Source: Ichthyophthirius multifiliis (lineage: Eukaryota > Ciliophora > Oligohymenophorea > Hymenostomatida). Taken from it: a stretch of DNA of 64,000 nt. A program made the translations under genes and the position numbers. The DNA lies in assembly GCF_000220395.1 (NCBI RefSeq), contig NW_004086123.1, positions 1 to 64,000 of the forward strand. The letters run 5' to 3'. Positions 62,322 to 64,000 of this stretch are shown here, piece after piece. The notes under the pieces were generated by a model that saw nothing but the letters and a program-made list of their open reading frames with translations, made no database searches and had not been told where the DNA came from. How positions within the stretch are numbered: the first letter of the stretch is position 1; each line of letters begins with the position of its first letter.

Positions 62322-62493
62322 TATTTTATACAATTTTTATTTTATTTTATTATTTAATAAAAAATATAAATATATATATAAAATATAAATTATATTGAGT
62401 TAGATTTTTATTTAATAAAAATTCGGTTATAATATTTTATTTAATAAATAATTTTTAATTTTATTTATATTGTATTATTTATAAATATATTTC

Positions 62494-63117
62494 TCAAATT
62501 TATTGAATTATTTTAAGAAATTCTTAAATATTATTATAATTAATAACATTATCTAAAAATAAAAACATTTCGTGTTTTAATTTTATTAATTTATCGGTAT
62601 CATTAGCAAAACTAGATTAATATTTTTCTAAAGTTTCATGTAATTTCTTAATTAGAAATCTGTATTATCTACAATTATTTATCTTTATAATTAATTATTA
62701 TTCAATGACTTTTTTATATAAATAAATTATAATTATATTTATATTTTACATTATCTTTTATTTGAATTGATTGTTTATTCATCTTTTAATTTGTATATTT
62801 ATTCTTATATTTTTAAATTTCTAAATTGAGTTTTTATGCTTCATTTTAATATTAATCTTCAATATCCTTTTAATAAAAAAATAAATTATAAATTTTTCTT
62901 ATTTTTAAAATAAATATACTTGTATTTTTTCTTTAAGATCTTGTATATCATATTCCACTTATTATCTCTAACCAATATTTTCAGTGTTTAATAAATTTTA
63001 GTTTTCTTTTTTTTATCTTTCTTATAAATTTATTGAAGTAACTAAATATAAATTTTAATCTTTTAATTCTTGTATTCTCAACTATTAAAATATAAATTTA
63101 TATAAAAATATATAAAA

Positions 63118-63165
<48 letters not shown>

Positions 63166-63908
63166 TTTTAATATTAATAAAAATTTACAATTAACTCATT
63201 AATTTTTTTTTCTATATCTATTATTTTCTAATCCTTATTTTTTATTTATTCTTCAATATTTAATAGTTCAGCTTTTTTTTTTAATATTATTTAAATAAAA
63301 TATTTATATATAAAAGTTTATTTTTACTTTTTAATTATAAAATTTCTAATTATAATTAATCTAATGATTTTTCCACTGTCTGAATAGAAAAGTTTTTTAT
63401 AACTTTACATTAACTAAGTTTACAATTTATTTAAATTTTTAAGTTATTTTTAATCACTTTCAAAAGTTTCTGTTAATGAAGGGTCTATAATTTACCCTTA
63501 ATTATTATTTTTATGAAGTTCAATTAATTTTATTCTTCTAAATAACTATTAGGTAAGTTTTTTAATATTATCAAGGTGTTCTTCTCTTTATTTATTATTA
63601 ATAATACTGTCTATTTCATGATTTAATAATATTCTTTAATATCCTATTTTTATATTATATTTTTTTTAAAAAATAAAAATAATATCAATTATTTTACATA
63701 TTCGTATTATTTTATTTATTAATATATACTTCTATAAGATTCTAAATTAATTTCATGTTTTTTAATAATGAATTATTTTTCATCTTCAAGGTTTTAAATT
63801 TCAAGTTCTAATTCTTCTATAGTTTAATTATTTTTAGTCCATTATATTTATAAATTTTATCTTTTTTTTATTTAAATATAAAAAAAAAATATTAATATAT
63901 ATTTATTA

Positions 63909-63955
<47 letters not shown>

Positions 63956-64000
63956 CTTATTTACATTTCCCTATCTAAATTTTATTAAATTTCAATATAT
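62494..64000 (-). CDS. Long coiled-coil protein, 5' part beyond the window
   Basis: Partial gene. The 3' end is clear: RFLIKKLHETLEKYQSSF, ANDTDKLIKLKHEMFLFLD, NNIQEFLKIIQQI, TGA 62496-62494. Upstream exons (62760-62900, 63200-63280, 63360-63660, 63730-63860) are all heptad-rich with Glu, Gln, Lys and Asn (ELEIQNLEDEKQFIIKKHE). They are split by short introns, two of which carry long TA tracts (63121-63162, 63916-63952). The first exon in the window reads IEIQQNLDREM before a donor GTAAATAAG. No domain other than coiled coil is visible; it may be structural or basal-body related. The start lies past position 64000. Confidence 0.6.
63916..63952. repeat. (TA)n tract in intron
   Basis: Pure TA array inside an intron of the partial coiled-coil gene; a second one lies at 63121-63162. 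Confidence 0.8.

Overview
The window is nuclear DNA of a ciliate, almost certainly an oligohymenophorean (Tetrahymena/Ichthyophthirius side). The DNA is extremely AT-rich. Every convincing gene reads only if TAA and TAG are glutamine and TGA is the sole stop. Introns are short (41 to about 125 bases, GT...AG). Under the standard code almost nothing is open, so the longest standard-code reading frames are artefacts. Annotation here was done by reading both strands by eye with the ciliate code, so exon edges and some starts are approximate.

Layout. 1.1-3.1 kb: WRAP73/WDR8 (-). 3.4-8.4 kb: one very large gene (-) with two pseudokinase/Kelch units joined by a poly-Gln tract. 9.4-11.5 kb: coiled-coil protein (-). 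13.1-15.2 kb: SHIPPO/PG-rich ciliary microtubule protein (-). 15.9-17.7 kb: Sec14/CRAL-TRIO protein with a CaaX end (-). 19.0-21.1 kb: HOOK-like protein (-). 22.7-23.5 kb: eIF2-beta (-). 24-25 kb: unresolved exons. 26.3-27.3 kb: CCDC103 (-). 27.6-30.5 kb: hypothetical protein, syntaxin-16 with a poly-Gln insert, small basic protein (-). 30.8-32.3 kb: Cys-rich multi-pass membrane protein (-). 33.5 and 35.1 kb: small plus-strand genes. 35.7-37.4 kb: amino-acid permease (-). 37.8-39.4 kb: two indel-ridden genes (-). 39.6 kb: small Tim chaperone (+). 40.0-41.3 kb: TauE/SafE transporter (-). 41.6-42.8 kb: three-repeat MYB (-). 44.3-47.4 kb: OSCA/TMEM63-like channel (-). 47.8-53.2 kb: giant protein of carboxypeptidase-regulatory-like modules (-). 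54.0-54.9 kb: RING-H2 protein (-). 55.6-57.2 kb: TMEM135-like and a conserved acidic/basic protein (+). 60.8-61.1 kb: small basic protein (-). 61.3-62.3 kb: MT-A70 protein without its catalytic motif, MTA9-like (+). 62.5-64 kb: coiled-coil gene running off the window (-).

Themes. Several genes belong to cilia and basal bodies (WRAP73, SHIPPO protein, CCDC103, perhaps HOOK) and several to membrane traffic and transport (syntaxin-16, HOOK, Sec14, AAAP, TauE, OSCA). Gene order looks like an ordinary chromosome with no operons. The most unusual items are the acylated tandem pseudokinase/Kelch protein whose poly-Gln tract is written largely in reassigned stop codons, the SHIPPO gene with introns repeatedly placed inside its PGPG motif, the catalytically dead MT-A70 protein, and about fourteen reading-frame breaks that are nearly all cured by one extra A in an A-run. 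That last pattern points to homopolymer under-calling in the assembly. No tRNA, rRNA, CRISPR, intact transposon or telomere was seen.
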